This document shows, piece after piece, positions 8,401 through 17,433 of a stretch of 63,939 bases of DNA. A model generated the notes under the pieces. The model did no database searches and was not told the DNA's origin. It saw nothing but the letters and a program-made list of their open reading frames with translations. The stretch covers positions 1 through 63,939 of the forward strand of contig CAIWCC010000051.1 of the NCBI GenBank assembly GCA_903911085.1, written 5' to 3'. This DNA is from an uncultured Bacteroidales bacterium (GTDB taxonomy: Bacteria; Bacteroidota; Bacteroidia; Bacteroidales; Paludibacteraceae). A program made the position numbers and the translations under genes. Within the stretch, counting starts at the first letter, position 1. Each line of letters starts with the position of its first letter.

Positions 8401-9020
8401 TTATTCAACAATTCTTGAAATCTTTCCACAAATTTCCCAACATGAAATCCATCCATAAGTGCATGATTAACATGAACATCCACAGGCATCCACATTTTAT
8501 CTCCTTCGCGTGTAAGCTTCCCAAAAGTAATTTTCGGAATGCTTCGTCCACTATCTAATCTACGTGCGTGATTTACTGACGTAAAATTAGCCCAAGGAAG
8601 TGTAGAATAATGGAGAATATCTTCGCCAGTGTATGGAAATTTTAAACCTCGTTCGACTTTTACTCGTTCCACTTCGGGTGTGGCTTGTAACATAAATGCC
8701 TCAATATCTTCGTTGAATGGTAAATAGGCAAACCCAAATGTTTCATCTTCTCTGAATATTGTTGGCCCCGCTCCCACTTTATCATAGCAAACCACTTTGT
8801 TGCTTTCTATTCTATACCGAAATTCTTCAATTTCGTTCGCCGCTTTCATAGATAAATACAAGTAATACAATGAAAACGAATATCCCAGCTCTTTGGCTTT
8901 TTTATAAGGTGCAGTGCATTCAACCCGAACTGTTAATCCAAAAAGAGGTTCATCAAAGTTCTTAAAAACATCGAAATGCTCACGTCGTTTCCATGTTGAA
9001 AGATTAATTTCGTGTTTCAT
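8394..9020 (-). CDS. Chloramphenicol acetyltransferase-like acyltransferase
   Basis: About 208 residues, close to the 210-220 usual for the CAT family. The start at 9020 (MKHEINLSTWKRREHF) matches family N-termini; an in-frame ATG at 9065 would add 15 atypical residues. The active-site region is VNHALMDGFHVGKF, which keeps the catalytic His and Asp of the HxxxDG signature but has Asn instead of the first His of the usual HH pair. PWANFTSVNHA also matches the family. Many chromosomal CAT-like proteins in Bacteroidota do not confer resistance, so the natural acyl acceptor is unknown. It lies in the same orientation as, and just downstream of, a flavin reductase gene. Confidence 0.85.
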   Translation of the reverse strand: MKHEINLSTWKRREHFDVFKNFDEPLFGLTVRVECTAPYKKAKELGYSFSLYYLYLSMKAANEIEEFRYRIESNKVVCYDKVGAGPTIFREDETFGFAYLPFNEDIEAFMLQATPEVERVKVERGLKFPYTGEDILHYSTLPWANFTSVNHARRLDSGRSIPKITFGKLTREGDKMWMPVDVHVNHALMDGFHVGKFVERFQELLNNT

Positions 9021-9074
9021 AATTTGAGTAAACAAGTTTTTAGTAAACGAGTAAACAAAATTCAAAAATTCTTT

Positions 9075-9680
9075 TTATTTCTTTTTTTGGACTGTCCACC
9101 CAAATTTTCCAATCTCTTCGCCCAATTTATAATAATGACCGTGCGAATATGCAATTAGTTTTGCTTTTGCCAAATCGAAAGTATCAGTCTCTGCATCAAT
9201 GTATTGTGTGTCGGCTTGCACATTTAATACTTCGGCAATAAACATATCGTGCGAACCCAATGGAATAATTTCTTTTACCCTACATTCGATACATAGCGGT
9301 GATTCTTTGATGATTGGTGCATTTACCATTTCGCCTTTCTCAGGTGTGAGTTTCATTTCCTCAAATTTATTGAAATCTTTCCCACTTTTCACGCCACACC
9401 AATCGGTTGCAAATGACATTTCTTCGTTGGTAAGATTAATAACAAATTCACCAGTTTCATTGATGATATTATATGAATGTCGCTCTGGACGAACTGATAT
9501 ATAACACATTGGTGGATTAGTGCAAATTGTACCAACCCAACTGATTGTAAGTAAATTAAAGTTTTCGGGAGAATTTCCACACGAAATTAAAACTGCTGGA
9601 AGTGGGTAAATTAATGTGCCTGGTTTCCATGAAACGTGTGAATTTGATTCTGTTTGTAAGAGCGTTTTTTTATTGTTCAT
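9075..9680 (-). CDS. Flavin reductase family protein (FMN-binding)
   Basis: A 201-residue protein with a flavin reductase-like split-barrel. Visible features are the early segment YPLPAVLISCGNSPENFNLLTISWVGTI, the flavin-contact region NPPMCYISVRPERHSYNII, and ETGEFVINL. Family members bind FMN and reduce it, or use it for electron transfer to a partner oxygenase. Nothing in the sequence names a partner. It sits 54 bp upstream of the CAT-like gene (using its 9020 start), likely in the same transcript. The 179-bp stretch 9681-9859 upstream of it shows only AT-rich DNA. Confidence 0.9.
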   Translation of the reverse strand: MNNKKTLLQTESNSHVSWKPGTLIYPLPAVLISCGNSPENFNLLTISWVGTICTNPPMCYISVRPERHSYNIINETGEFVINLTNEEMSFATDWCGVKSGKDFNKFEEMKLTPEKGEMVNAPIIKESPLCIECRVKEIIPLGSHDMFIAEVLNVQADTQYIDAETDTFDLAKAKLIAYSHGHYYKLGEEIGKFGWTVQKKK

Positions 9681-9859
9681 AAATTTTTAATATTATTACT
9701 TTAACTTATCCAAAAATGGACTTATTAGGTTAGAGCAATTTTAGTGTTCGAGCTTTTCAACACTCAATTCTTAAGTGATATGTCTCAGATTTTTGACTTT
9801 AAATAATTTTTAACAACCAGTAATAACTAAGATAATTTCATGGTCGAAAATTTTCCTAT

Positions 9860-10315
9860 TTATTTTATTTTTACCTTATCACGTATCACTTCCCTTTCGC
9901 AATAATGGCATTTAAGCATTATTTCTTCATCATGCATTATTACATGAAATTTTGTTGCAACAGGTTGATTATTAGTTATACAATTGGGATTTCCACATTG
10001 AATTATCTCCCTTATTTCTGATGGCAAACTTAATGGACGTTTTTCAACTACCACATAATCGCGGATAATGTTGATTTTTGCATTAGGTGCTATAAGTGCA
10101 ATTTTGTTTGTTTCATCTTCGGCAAAAGCTCTATCAGAAATCTTGATAATTCCTTTTTTGCCCACTTTGGCACTGTCTAAGTTGTTACCAATTGTAATTT
10201 GTTGTTCGCAATTATCTAAATGTAAGATTGATACAACTTTATATAATTTATCTGCTGGAATATGGTCAATAACCGTTCCATTACGTAGTGCTGCTACTTT
10301 TAATTCTTTTTCCAT
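9860..10315 (-). CDS. pyrI: Aspartate carbamoyltransferase regulatory chain
   Basis: Regulatory subunit of aspartate transcarbamoylase; in the enteric enzyme it binds CTP/ATP and links catalytic trimers. The 151-residue protein has the N-terminal nucleotide-binding domain (ALRNGTVIDHIPADKLYKVV) and the C-terminal zinc site made of four cysteines in CGNPNC and CHYC. It ends a tight operon in which pyrB is first and an unrelated methyltransferase gene is in the middle; the gap to that gene is 3 bp. Normal length for the family. Confidence 0.96.
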   Translation of the reverse strand: MEKELKVAALRNGTVIDHIPADKLYKVVSILHLDNCEQQITIGNNLDSAKVGKKGIIKISDRAFAEDETNKIALIAPNAKINIIRDYVVVEKRPLSLPSEIREIIQCGNPNCITNNQPVATKFHVIMHDEEIMLKCHYCEREVIRDKVKIK

Positions 10316-10318
10316 TTT

Positions 10319-11188
10319 TCAGATTTGCGATTTGCGAATAATAGTTTTAATCCTTGCTTTGAAGTTAAAACTAAAAAACTGCATAATAAAATGAATTAGA
10401 GAATACCATCTAAATTTTAGGTGATATTTTAAAACAAATGACACAGACGATAAATCTTGTGTGAAATTCAACATATTCTCACATAAGAACTTTTTATCAT
10501 CACTATCATTAATAAAACTTCTATTAGTGTTTTTAGTTTTTTTGATTACTGCAGTTGGTTCATTGCCTGTAAAATCAGTAATCACTTCTGCAAAGTCAGC
10601 AAACAATTCATTTATATTATATTTATCTTTTTTATTCCAAATAATTAGTTGATTATCAATTATAGTAATATTAAATTGGTGAAAGCCACGATAGCTTTCC
10701 GTTACTGCCTCATTATTATGATGTTGTAAATAGATAACTCCACCAATTTCTAATGCTTCAAAACATTCAAAAAGGCCTTTTATTGGGTTTTGAGAATGAT
10801 CAAGTGCATTAAATATGAAGATTAATGAGATATTATTTGTTGGATAAAAAGCTGATAAATATTCCAACATGCCAAATTTAATTGTTGGTACATTTACTTT
10901 ATTTTTAATTGCAATTTTATTAAAATAATCTGCTAATGGGTCAATATATTGTAAATCAACGTCGTAATTTTCAAGTAGGTATTTAGTTCTAAAACTCATT
11001 CCACAACCAACATCAAGAACTATTGACTGTTTTTTATTTGATAGAAATTCTTCTAAATTTAATATTTTGTCATTGATTCCATAATTTTTCTGTGTCCACA
11101 AAAACAAATTTTTTCTTGATTTTTTATTTCCATAAATTGAAGACCAAAATGCAATTTCGTAGGGTATGCCATTTAACCAATCTTTCAT
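10319..11188 (-). CDS. SAM-dependent methyltransferase-like protein inserted between pyrB and pyrI
   Basis: A 289-residue protein with a class I Rossmann methyltransferase core. The SAM-binding glycine motif is VLDVGCGMSFRTKYLLE, followed by IDPLADYFN (acidic loop after strand 2) and IFIFNALDHSQNP (motif IV-like). The next block is GGVIYLQHHNNEA, typical of methyltransferase_11/25-type proteins. The C-terminal 90 residues are basic and aromatic-rich, ending in a hydrophobic helix near YSLIHFIMQFFSF, so membrane association is possible. Acceptor unknown. It is packed 2 bp after pyrB and 3 bp before pyrI and looks more AT-rich than either, which suggests later insertion into the operon. Confidence 0.75.
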   Translation of the reverse strand: MKDWLNGIPYEIAFWSSIYGNKKSRKNLFLWTQKNYGINDKILNLEEFLSNKKQSIVLDVGCGMSFRTKYLLENYDVDLQYIDPLADYFNKIAIKNKVNVPTIKFGMLEYLSAFYPTNNISLIFIFNALDHSQNPIKGLFECFEALEIGGVIYLQHHNNEAVTESYRGFHQFNITIIDNQLIIWNKKDKYNINELFADFAEVITDFTGNEPTAVIKKTKNTNRSFINDSDDKKFLCENMLNFTQDLSSVSFVLKYHLKFRWYSLIHFIMQFFSFNFKARIKTIIRKSQI

Positions 11189-11190
11189 TG

Positions 11191-12099
11191 TTAAGTAGTT
11201 TTAAGTAGTTTACTAACTATCGCCTGCCTAACATACAATCCATTTTGTGCTTGACGGAAATAATATGCTTTTTCATTGCTGTCCACATCGGGGTCAATCT
11301 CTGTTACACGTGGTAGTGGATGAAGTATTCGCAGATTTGATTTAGTATTTTCTAACATTGAATTTTTCAAGGTATAAACGTTTTTCACACGTTCATATTC
11401 CATCAAATCCTGAAAACGCTCCTTCTGAACACGGGTCATATAAAGAATATCAGCGTCGTTAAAGTTGTCGTTCAACTCATTAACTTCTGTAAATGGTATA
11501 TTTTTTTTGCGACAAAAAACCTTATATTCGTCGGGCATTTTCAATTCATCTGGTGCAATAAATTTGAAGGTAGGATGAAAATGCGACATTGCCATAATTA
11601 ATGAATGAACTGTTCGTCCATATTTTAAATCGCCAACCAAACAAATTGTAAGATTCTCAAGTGTTCCTTGGGTTTTCAAAATTGAATATAAATCGAGTAA
11701 GGTTTGAGAGGGATGTTGATTGGCACCGTCGCCAGCATTTATAATAGGCACTGGTGCAACTTCAGAAGCATAACGGGCGGCACCTTCGAGTGGGTGGCGC
11801 ATTACAATAGCGTCGGCGTAACAACTCACCATGTGAATTGTATCATTTAACGTTTCTCCTTTAGATGAACTGCTAGTTGCAGCATCCGAAAATCCAATAA
11901 TTGAACCTCCAAGACGAACTACTGCGGTTTCAAAACTGAGTCGTGTACGAGTTGATGGTTCGAAAAACAAGGTGGCTATTACTTTGCCATCCAATGTTTT
12001 GCGGTTCGGATTGGTTTCAAAATCGGCTGCCGAATCCAATATTGCTAGAATTTCTTCTTTGCTATAATCTGCTATTGATACTAAACTATTATTGCTCAT
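11191..12099 (-). CDS. pyrB: Aspartate carbamoyltransferase catalytic chain
   Basis: Catalytic subunit that condenses carbamoyl phosphate with aspartate, the first committed step of pyrimidine synthesis. About 302 residues from the ATG at 12099 ([13 protein letters not shown]); the more distal ATG at 12120 adds seven unlikely residues. The carbamoyl-phosphate loop is [15 protein letters not shown], followed by [14 protein letters not shown], the conserved [20 protein letters not shown] and [10 protein letters not shown]. The last 20 bp include a tandem 10-bp repeat covering the stop codon. The leader upstream has a terminator hairpin and a small ORF, described separately. Confidence 0.97.
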   Translation of the reverse strand: MSNNSLVSIADYSKEEILAILDSAADFETNPNRKTLDGKVIATLFFEPSTRTRLSFETAVVRLGGSIIGFSDAATSSSSKGETLNDTIHMVSCYADAIVMRHPLEGAARYASEVAPVPIINAGDGANQHPSQTLLDLYSILKTQGTLENLTICLVGDLKYGRTVHSLIMAMSHFHPTFKFIAPDELKMPDEYKVFCRKKNIPFTEVNELNDNFNDADILYMTRVQKERFQDLMEYERVKNVYTLKNSMLENTKSNLRILHPLPRVTEIDPDVDSNEKAYYFRQAQNGLYVRQAIVSKLLKTT

Positions 12100-12209
12100 A
12101 ATTTGACCCCAAACCCCCAAAGTGACTTTTGTAAGTTTGTACTTTTATTTTAAGTATTTTAATAATCATAATGCCATACTCTTACTTTTTTCTAAGTCAG
12201 AGATAGTTT

Positions 12210-12258
12210 TTCAAACAAAAAAACCAATACAAACCCTTCATAGATTTATATTGGTTTT
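12210..12258 (-). terminator. Strong intrinsic terminator in the pyrB leader (possible attenuator)
   Basis: On the minus strand the arm at 12249-12258 (AAAACCAATA) pairs with 12220-12229 (TATTGGTTTT). The stem extends inward through a U-G pair and five more pairs to a 7-base loop, about 16 pairs in all, and a T-rich run (TTTTTTGTTTG) follows. It lies 200 bp past the dehydrogenase stop and about 110 bp before pyrB. It may end the upstream transcript or control pyrB. Confidence 0.75.
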
Positions 12259-12345
12259 CGTATTTCTAAGGGGCAAGTTCTCATTACAACTTATTGACAG
12301 TGAGTTGCTTTGTGCGAAAAAGTATTTGTAGTTTCTCGTTTTCAT
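12238..12345 (-). CDS. Possible 35-residue pyrB leader peptide
   Basis: A small ORF (starts MKTRNYKYFFAQ, ends TKTNINL) on the pyrB strand. Its last codons lie in the 5' arm of the terminator hairpin and its TGA stop falls in the hairpin loop. This is the geometry known from the enteric pyrBI attenuator, where a ribosome close behind RNA polymerase blocks the hairpin. No clear ribosome-binding site is visible, and two promoter candidates differ in how much leader they give. It could be a chance ORF. Confidence 0.35.
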   Translation of the reverse strand: MKTRNYKYFFAQSNSLSISCNENLPLRNTKTNINL

Positions 12346-12355
12346 TTTTCGACTA

Positions 12356-12468
12356 CAAAGATAGTAGAAATTTTGCGATAATAAAAGAGCATATTTGATT
12401 GTTTTACTATGAATTTTTTTATTGAAAACAATTTTAAACTTAGTTACTTTTTTTTATCTACAAAGCTA
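12356..12468 (-). promoter_or_regulatory. Candidate -7 boxes for pyrB (TATCTTTG and TAGCTTTG)
   Basis: Minus-strand matches to TAnnTTTG occur at 12356-12363 (TATCTTTG) and at 12461-12468 (TAGCTTTG, inside the 3' end of the dehydrogenase gene). Neither has a clear TTTG partner at 19-21 bp. The first would leave only a few bases before the leader ORF; the second would leave about 110. This and the terminator are the only signals I see in the 358-bp gap 12100-12457. Confidence 0.4.
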
Positions 12469-13624
12469 ATTTATAAATTTGCTCTATATCTTTTTCTGTT
12501 AATTTTACAAAACTACCTATTGTGTTTGACCCAACTCCAGCAGTTTTTACCATTGTAGGTATATCTTTTTCATTTGCGCCTAGATCTGAAAAACGAACGG
12601 GCATTCCAATTGACAAAAGAAACTGTTCAAATTTGGCAATTCCTTGTATAGCTGTAGTTTGTGGATTCTGAAAATCCATTTCGCACCCCCAAACTCGCAC
12701 AGCAAATTGTGCAAATCGCATTATATCATGATGCATCACAAACTTCATCCAAGCAGGAAACATTACAGCTAATCCTGCACCATGTGCTACATCATAAAAT
12801 GCTGAAAGTTCGTGTTCCATTTGGTGCGAAGACCAGTCTTGTTCGCGCCCCACACCACAAATATCATTGTGTGCCACCATTCCTGCCCACATTAAATTGG
12901 CACGCGACTCATAATCGTTGGCATTGGCTAGTGCTTTTGGTGTTTCTTTAATCACAGTAAGTAATATGGCTTCACAAATTCTATCGGTAATTTCTACGTT
13001 TTTTGTATTAGTAAAATATCGTTCCAGCACATGAGCCATCATGTCTGTTGCTCCACAAGCTAATTGATAATCAGGCAATGAGCATGTCAATTCTGGATTC
13101 ATAATTGAAAAAACTGGACGTAATGCATCGCTATGAGCCGACCGTTTAATCATTCCATTTTCATGAGTTATAACAGATGCAAATGAACCTTCGCTACCAG
13201 CTGCCGATATTGTTAAAATCACACCAACAGGTAATGCTTTTTGTATGTTTTTTCCAATAAAAAAGTCCCAAAAGTCACCATCGTATACTGCGCCAAGTGC
13301 AATAGCTTTTGCTGAATCGATGGCACTTCCTCCTCCTACTGCCAGTACAAAATCAACGTTTTCGCGCTTACAAATATTGATGCCTTCATATACCAAACCG
13401 CTCCGAGGGTTTGGTTTTGCGCCACCCAATTCAATAAAAGAAATATTTTGCGCTGTCAATGATGATTTTACACGGTCAAGTAATCCACTTTTAATTACTG
13501 ATCCACCACCAAAATGAATTAAAACCTTTGTTCCGCCGTAACGTTTTACGTATTTTCCAGCTTCGTTTTCCCGTTCTTTTCCAAATACAAAAAAGGTAGG
13601 ACTATAAAAATTAAAATTATCCAT
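12458..13624 (-). CDS. Iron-containing alcohol dehydrogenase (butanol dehydrogenase / YqhD-like)
   Basis: NAD(P)-linked aldehyde/alcohol oxidoreductase of 388 residues, full length. The nucleotide-binding signature AVGGGSAIDSAKAIA and the GGAKPNP loop match the butanol-dehydrogenase branch. Likely metal ligands are Asp194 and His198 (GATDMMAH), His267 (SSHQMEH) and His281 (DVAHGAG). The likely role is reduction of aldehydes during fermentation or detoxification; the physiological substrate cannot be read from sequence. It is a monocistronic-looking gene between DUF4954 and pyrB. Confidence 0.94.
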   Translation of the reverse strand: MDNFNFYSPTFFVFGKERENEAGKYVKRYGGTKVLIHFGGGSVIKSGLLDRVKSSLTAQNISFIELGGAKPNPRSGLVYEGINICKRENVDFVLAVGGGSAIDSAKAIALGAVYDGDFWDFFIGKNIQKALPVGVILTISAAGSEGSFASVITHENGMIKRSAHSDALRPVFSIMNPELTCSLPDYQLACGATDMMAHVLERYFTNTKNVEITDRICEAILLTVIKETPKALANANDYESRANLMWAGMVAHNDICGVGREQDWSSHQMEHELSAFYDVAHGAGLAVMFPAWMKFVMHHDIMRFAQFAVRVWGCEMDFQNPQTTAIQGIAKFEQFLLSIGMPVRFSDLGANEKDIPTMVKTAGVGSNTIGSFVKLTEKDIEQIYKLAL

Positions 13625-13707
13625 GTTGAATTAATAAAGTAAATAATTGAAATTGTGAAATTAGAGAATTTACAAAAAAAATATTGACCAAAGTATCAAA
13701 AACGTTT

Positions 13708-15699
13708 TTATGATTTATGTGTTAATTCTAGTCTTTTAATTAGTTCATCTCCTAATTCCGTTTTGATTTTTATATGATTAAGTACTTCTAGCACAAAAGG
13801 ATTTAGATCGAAGTTGCCACGAACGTTTTCAAAATCAAGTTGTTTTTGTTCTTCATTGCCATCAACTCCAAAACCTATTTTTGAATTCAAATCAAATTCT
13901 TTTTTTGCATCATTATATATTAGTTGGTCTAACTTCACAACTGACTTTTTCCAAAGTTCCACCATTTTAACTAGATCATCATAAGATACTTGATTTATAT
14001 TTTTTCCCCAGTATTCTTCGAGTTTTTGTCGTGCCCAAGTCCATTCATACTGATAATATTCTTTATGCATGATTTCAAATTTAGATTGAATATCATCAAG
14101 TGAAATTGGTTTACTCTCTATTTCTTTTAGAAGAAATTCAATTTCATTTTTAGGTGCAATCAACCCCGAAAGATCAATCCATTCACCTAAACCTTTATTG
14201 TTGTCAGTATTTAATTGTTCACGCACTTGTTCGATGCTAGTGAATTGAGTTTCTTTCAACCTGTTTATTAGTGAGTTACCCAAAAATTTATATATTGCAA
14301 TATTGTACAATTCAATTCCATTTTTCAATGATGAATTTTTTATATTACAATTTTTATAAGTATATATATCTTTAGATATGCCCGAAGTACTTTGCAAATC
14401 TTGTAAAACCTCCACTCCTTTCATCATTTTTTGTATGGTGTATGGATTTAGAAGATTGAAATTAATTTGGTCTAATTTTTTGTTGTCTTTTCGGTTATCA
14501 CGTTTTGGCCATTTTTGTGCATCACGTATTGTTCCAACACTTCTGAGGTTTACTCCAGGCACTAAAAAACTTTCATTAGCATTTTCTATTAAGTACGAAA
14601 AAGGTAAATCTGAAGTGTCAGAATGTTTGTAATGCCGTCCCATAACCAACGTAAAAGCTCCAATTTTTGCTGGCCAAAGTAAATATGAATCGCTTGTGGT
14701 TTTGACTCCTCGTTCTGCAATTCCTTGATGAATTGGACCAAGTTTATACATGTGGTTGCTTTGGTTTGAACCACTTCCAGCATTAAAAAACGAGAACATA
14801 CCTGCAATAAGCAATGTTGATTTGTGATGTGTAACAGTATAAGGTCCTGCAAATATGGCAGTTGCTTCACCATGTAACCCTTGACAATTGGAGAAAAAAA
14901 GCGAATCGAGTGCTGAATAATGTTTCCCCATTTCACAACCTTGTCCGATAAAACAGCGCGAAATTATGGTAGAATCAGTTACAGAAACTCCAGAACTCAA
15001 AATAAAATCGGTACATTTAACGCCAGAGCCTACAAAAACCGGTGCTGCAACATTACTAATAATAGTGCCATTTTCGAGTAACGATGCTCCTTCTAGCCTT
15101 GCATAATCGCCTATTCGAACATTTTTAATACTACCACAATTTACTATTTGCACATTTTTGCCTACCACACCCTTGTCCGATTGTTGCTCGGCTGCGTATG
15201 AATATATTAGGTTTTGAATGTTTTGTATCACATCAGTGCGATGACGATAAAGCGTAAGAATATATGCCAAAGGAGCTGATAAATAATCGAATATTGGAAC
15301 CTCGCGCCCACCTCTTTCATTTAAAACTGGGACTTTTACACCGTTACCAAAGGTTGATAATGTATCAACAACCATTATATTTACATTTTCGATATATGAA
15401 CCTTCACCAATGGTATAATTTGCAATATAATTGTTAATTTTATCAATGAAAACATTATTTTCAATAGTGCAATTATGTAATAAACAATTGTAAATTCCAG
15501 CATGTTTTTTAACTCCACCAGCTAATTCGAAAACTTTTTGGAAAGTTCCTATAAATACTTTACCCGAAAAATGCACATTGCATACAAAATCAGTAGAAAA
15601 ATTTTCTACAACCATTACTTTTTTCCAATCATCGGCCGAACAACCATATACAGTTAAAGTTGCTATCTCTTTTTCAGTCAGTTGACGATAATTTATCAT
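13708..15699 (-). CDS. DUF4954 family protein with left-handed beta-helix repeats
   Basis: About 663 residues from ATG 15699 (MINYRQLTEKEI); an in-frame ATG at 15738 would overlap hflX. Hexapeptide-type repeats run over roughly residues 80-350 (for example VFIDKINNYIANYTIG, VGKNVQIVNCGSIKNVRIGDYA, GSGVKCTDFILSSGVSV), as in sugar-nucleotide acyl- or nucleotidyltransferases. GSNQSNHMYKLGPIHQGIAERG and LMGRHYKHSD-like segments are conserved within the family. The C-terminal 200 residues are helical. The family is widespread in Bacteroidales and has no assigned reaction that I know; I infer a sugar-metabolic transferase. It lies 31 bp downstream of hflX. Confidence 0.85.
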   Translation of the reverse strand: MINYRQLTEKEIATLTVYGCSADDWKKVMVVENFSTDFVCNVHFSGKVFIGTFQKVFELAGGVKKHAGIYNCLLHNCTIENNVFIDKINNYIANYTIGEGSYIENVNIMVVDTLSTFGNGVKVPVLNERGGREVPIFDYLSAPLAYILTLYRHRTDVIQNIQNLIYSYAAEQQSDKGVVGKNVQIVNCGSIKNVRIGDYARLEGASLLENGTIISNVAAPVFVGSGVKCTDFILSSGVSVTDSTIISRCFIGQGCEMGKHYSALDSLFFSNCQGLHGEATAIFAGPYTVTHHKSTLLIAGMFSFFNAGSGSNQSNHMYKLGPIHQGIAERGVKTTSDSYLLWPAKIGAFTLVMGRHYKHSDTSDLPFSYLIENANESFLVPGVNLRSVGTIRDAQKWPKRDNRKDNKKLDQINFNLLNPYTIQKMMKGVEVLQDLQSTSGISKDIYTYKNCNIKNSSLKNGIELYNIAIYKFLGNSLINRLKETQFTSIEQVREQLNTDNNKGLGEWIDLSGLIAPKNEIEFLLKEIESKPISLDDIQSKFEIMHKEYYQYEWTWARQKLEEYWGKNINQVSYDDLVKMVELWKKSVVKLDQLIYNDAKKEFDLNSKIGFGVDGNEEQKQLDFENVRGNFDLNPFVLEVLNHIKIKTELGDELIKRLELTHKS

Positions 15700-15730
15700 A
15701 TTATTTTTTTTATTTAGAAGAAATCTTTCT

Positions 15731-16936
15731 CTATTCAATTATATCAGAATAATCTTGAAATAAAAAGTCATTATAAGGATATCTTTCCACATGAATTGTT
15801 TTGATTTTTTCATACAGTAATGCTTTCAGTTCATCAATATTCTGTTTGTTTTTAGCCGAAATAAAGATACAATTATCGTTCATTTTAGCCATCCAGGTTT
15901 TTTTGAGTTCTTCTAAACTAATATTTTCTCTTTTTTCGGAGGACAAATCATCTTCTTCTTTTGGAACATACGAAAACGCATCTATTTTATTAAATATCAA
16001 AATCATAGGCTTTGCAATTGGATCTAAATCCAGCAATGTTTGATTCACTACTTCTAATTGTTCTTCAAAATTTGAGTGTGAAACATCCACAACATGTAGC
16101 AATAAATCAGCCTCACGTACTTCATCTAATGTTGATTTAAATGATTGAATTAAATGATGAGGTAGTTTTCGTATAAATCCCACTGTGTCTGAAAGTAAAA
16201 ATGGTAAATTGTCAATAATTACTTTTCTTACAGTAGTATCTAATGTTGCAAAAAGTTTATTTTCGGCAAAAATATCCGATTTACTTAACAAATTCATTAA
16301 AGTTGACTTACCAACATTGGTATATCCAACCAACGCTACACGTACCATTTTGCCTCGGTTTTTGCGCTGAGTTGCCATTTGTTGGTCGATATCTTTCAAA
16401 TTATCTTTCAAAAGTGAAATCTTTGTAAGAATAATTCTTCTATCGGTCTCAATCTGAGTTTCGCCTGGGCCTCGCATTCCGATACCACCTTGCTGACGTT
16501 CCAAATGCGTCCAAAGACGTGTCAATCGAGGTAACATATACTGACACTGAGCCAATTCAACTTGAGTTTTGGCACTAGCTGTTTGAGCGCGTTTGGCAAA
16601 AATATCCAATATTAGGCTTGTTCTATCCAAAATCAACACCTTTAGTTCCGCTTCAATATTCCGCAATTGCTTGGGAGATAATTCATCATCGAAAATTACA
16701 ACACCAATTTCATTCTCATCTACAAAATTTTTAATTTCGATTAGTTTTCCAGGTCCAACATAAGTTTTGGGATTTGGATATTCCAAGCGCTGCAAGTATA
16801 TTTTTTCGGGCCAAGCACCTGCTGTTTCCGAAAGAAAAGCCAACTCATCTATATATTCCTTTGCTCGTTCTTCGTTTTGTAACTGAGTGATAACACCTAC
16901 TAAAACGGCTTTTTCCTCATATATTTCTGTTTTCAT
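15731..16936 (-). CDS. hflX: Ribosome-associated GTPase HflX
   Basis: GTPase that binds the 50S subunit and can split stalled ribosomes. About 401 residues from ATG 16936 (MKTEIYEEKAVLVGV); the ATG at 16978 would add 14. The N-terminal HflX domain shows TYVGPGKLIEIK and FDDELSPKQLRNIE. A coiled middle carries the signature RLTRLWTHLERQQGGIGMRGPGE. The G domain has G1 GYTNVGKSTLMN, G3 DTVGFIRKLPHHLI and G4 NKID. It is probably transcribed together with the DUF4954 gene downstream. Confidence 0.96.
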   Translation of the reverse strand: MKTEIYEEKAVLVGVITQLQNEERAKEYIDELAFLSETAGAWPEKIYLQRLEYPNPKTYVGPGKLIEIKNFVDENEIGVVIFDDELSPKQLRNIEAELKVLILDRTSLILDIFAKRAQTASAKTQVELAQCQYMLPRLTRLWTHLERQQGGIGMRGPGETQIETDRRIILTKISLLKDNLKDIDQQMATQRKNRGKMVRVALVGYTNVGKSTLMNLLSKSDIFAENKLFATLDTTVRKVIIDNLPFLLSDTVGFIRKLPHHLIQSFKSTLDEVREADLLLHVVDVSHSNFEEQLEVVNQTLLDLDPIAKPMILIFNKIDAFSYVPKEEDDLSSEKRENISLEELKKTWMAKMNDNCIFISAKNKQNIDELKALLYEKIKTIHVERYPYNDFLFQDYSDIIE

Positions 16937-17433
16937 ATTTTTCAATTTGTATTTTGGTGTTAATTGGCTGATAAACATTGTATTGACATTTTTTTATTGA
17001 CAATAAGAGTAAAAATGTGTGAAAGTTATATTGTTCAGCATAATAATATTTTTATTTTAATAAATACATCTAATATCATTTTTACCAGTTGCAAAATTTT
17101 TAGTTTGTTTAAGACAGTTTTGGCGATTTTTTTGTCCATTTTAATATAAGGAACATTTTTTTTTCTACAGTACAAATGTAGCATTTTTTTTTAAGATTAC
17201 TTGCCCAAAGGAATTTTTTTTATTTCTCATTTCAAATTATTCGTTAATAAAATTGTATTTTTGTTCTTTAATACAATTTTTTTCTAATTCGACGTTAAGT
17301 GAAGTAGAAAAATTAATAACTCATTTCGGGAATAATAAATAATGAGTATCTTTGGCAGTTTTTTGAAATTTACAAAAAATTAGTGCCGTATTTTTACATT
17401 TTGCACCATTTTTGATAACATTATTTGAATTGA
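16937..17433. other. Divergent intergenic region between hflX and porQ
   Basis: About 500 bp of AT-rich DNA without a convincing gene. It holds the porQ promoter candidate (listed separately). A minus-strand TACATTTG (17173-17180) could serve hflX, but its nearest TTTG-type box is 25 bp away rather than 19-21. The repeated pentanucleotide ATTGAC near 16983-17000 is the only other pattern I noticed. Confidence 0.5.
17324..17354 (+). promoter_or_regulatory. Candidate promoter of the porQ operon
   Basis: TATCTTTG (17347-17354) is a full -7 match. TTTC (17324-17327), one base off the TTTG consensus, lies 19 bp upstream. The porQ ATG is 79 bp downstream. Confidence 0.5.

Noticed and set aside
8394-9020. 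Chloramphenicol resistance gene
   Set aside because: The family match is clear but resistance cannot be claimed; the first His of the HH motif is Asn and the gene sits in an ordinary chromosomal setting.
12122-12331. Plus-strand 69-codon frame upstream of pyrB
   Set aside because: It lies opposite the leader and terminator of pyrB, has no ribosome-binding site and has a low-complexity composition.
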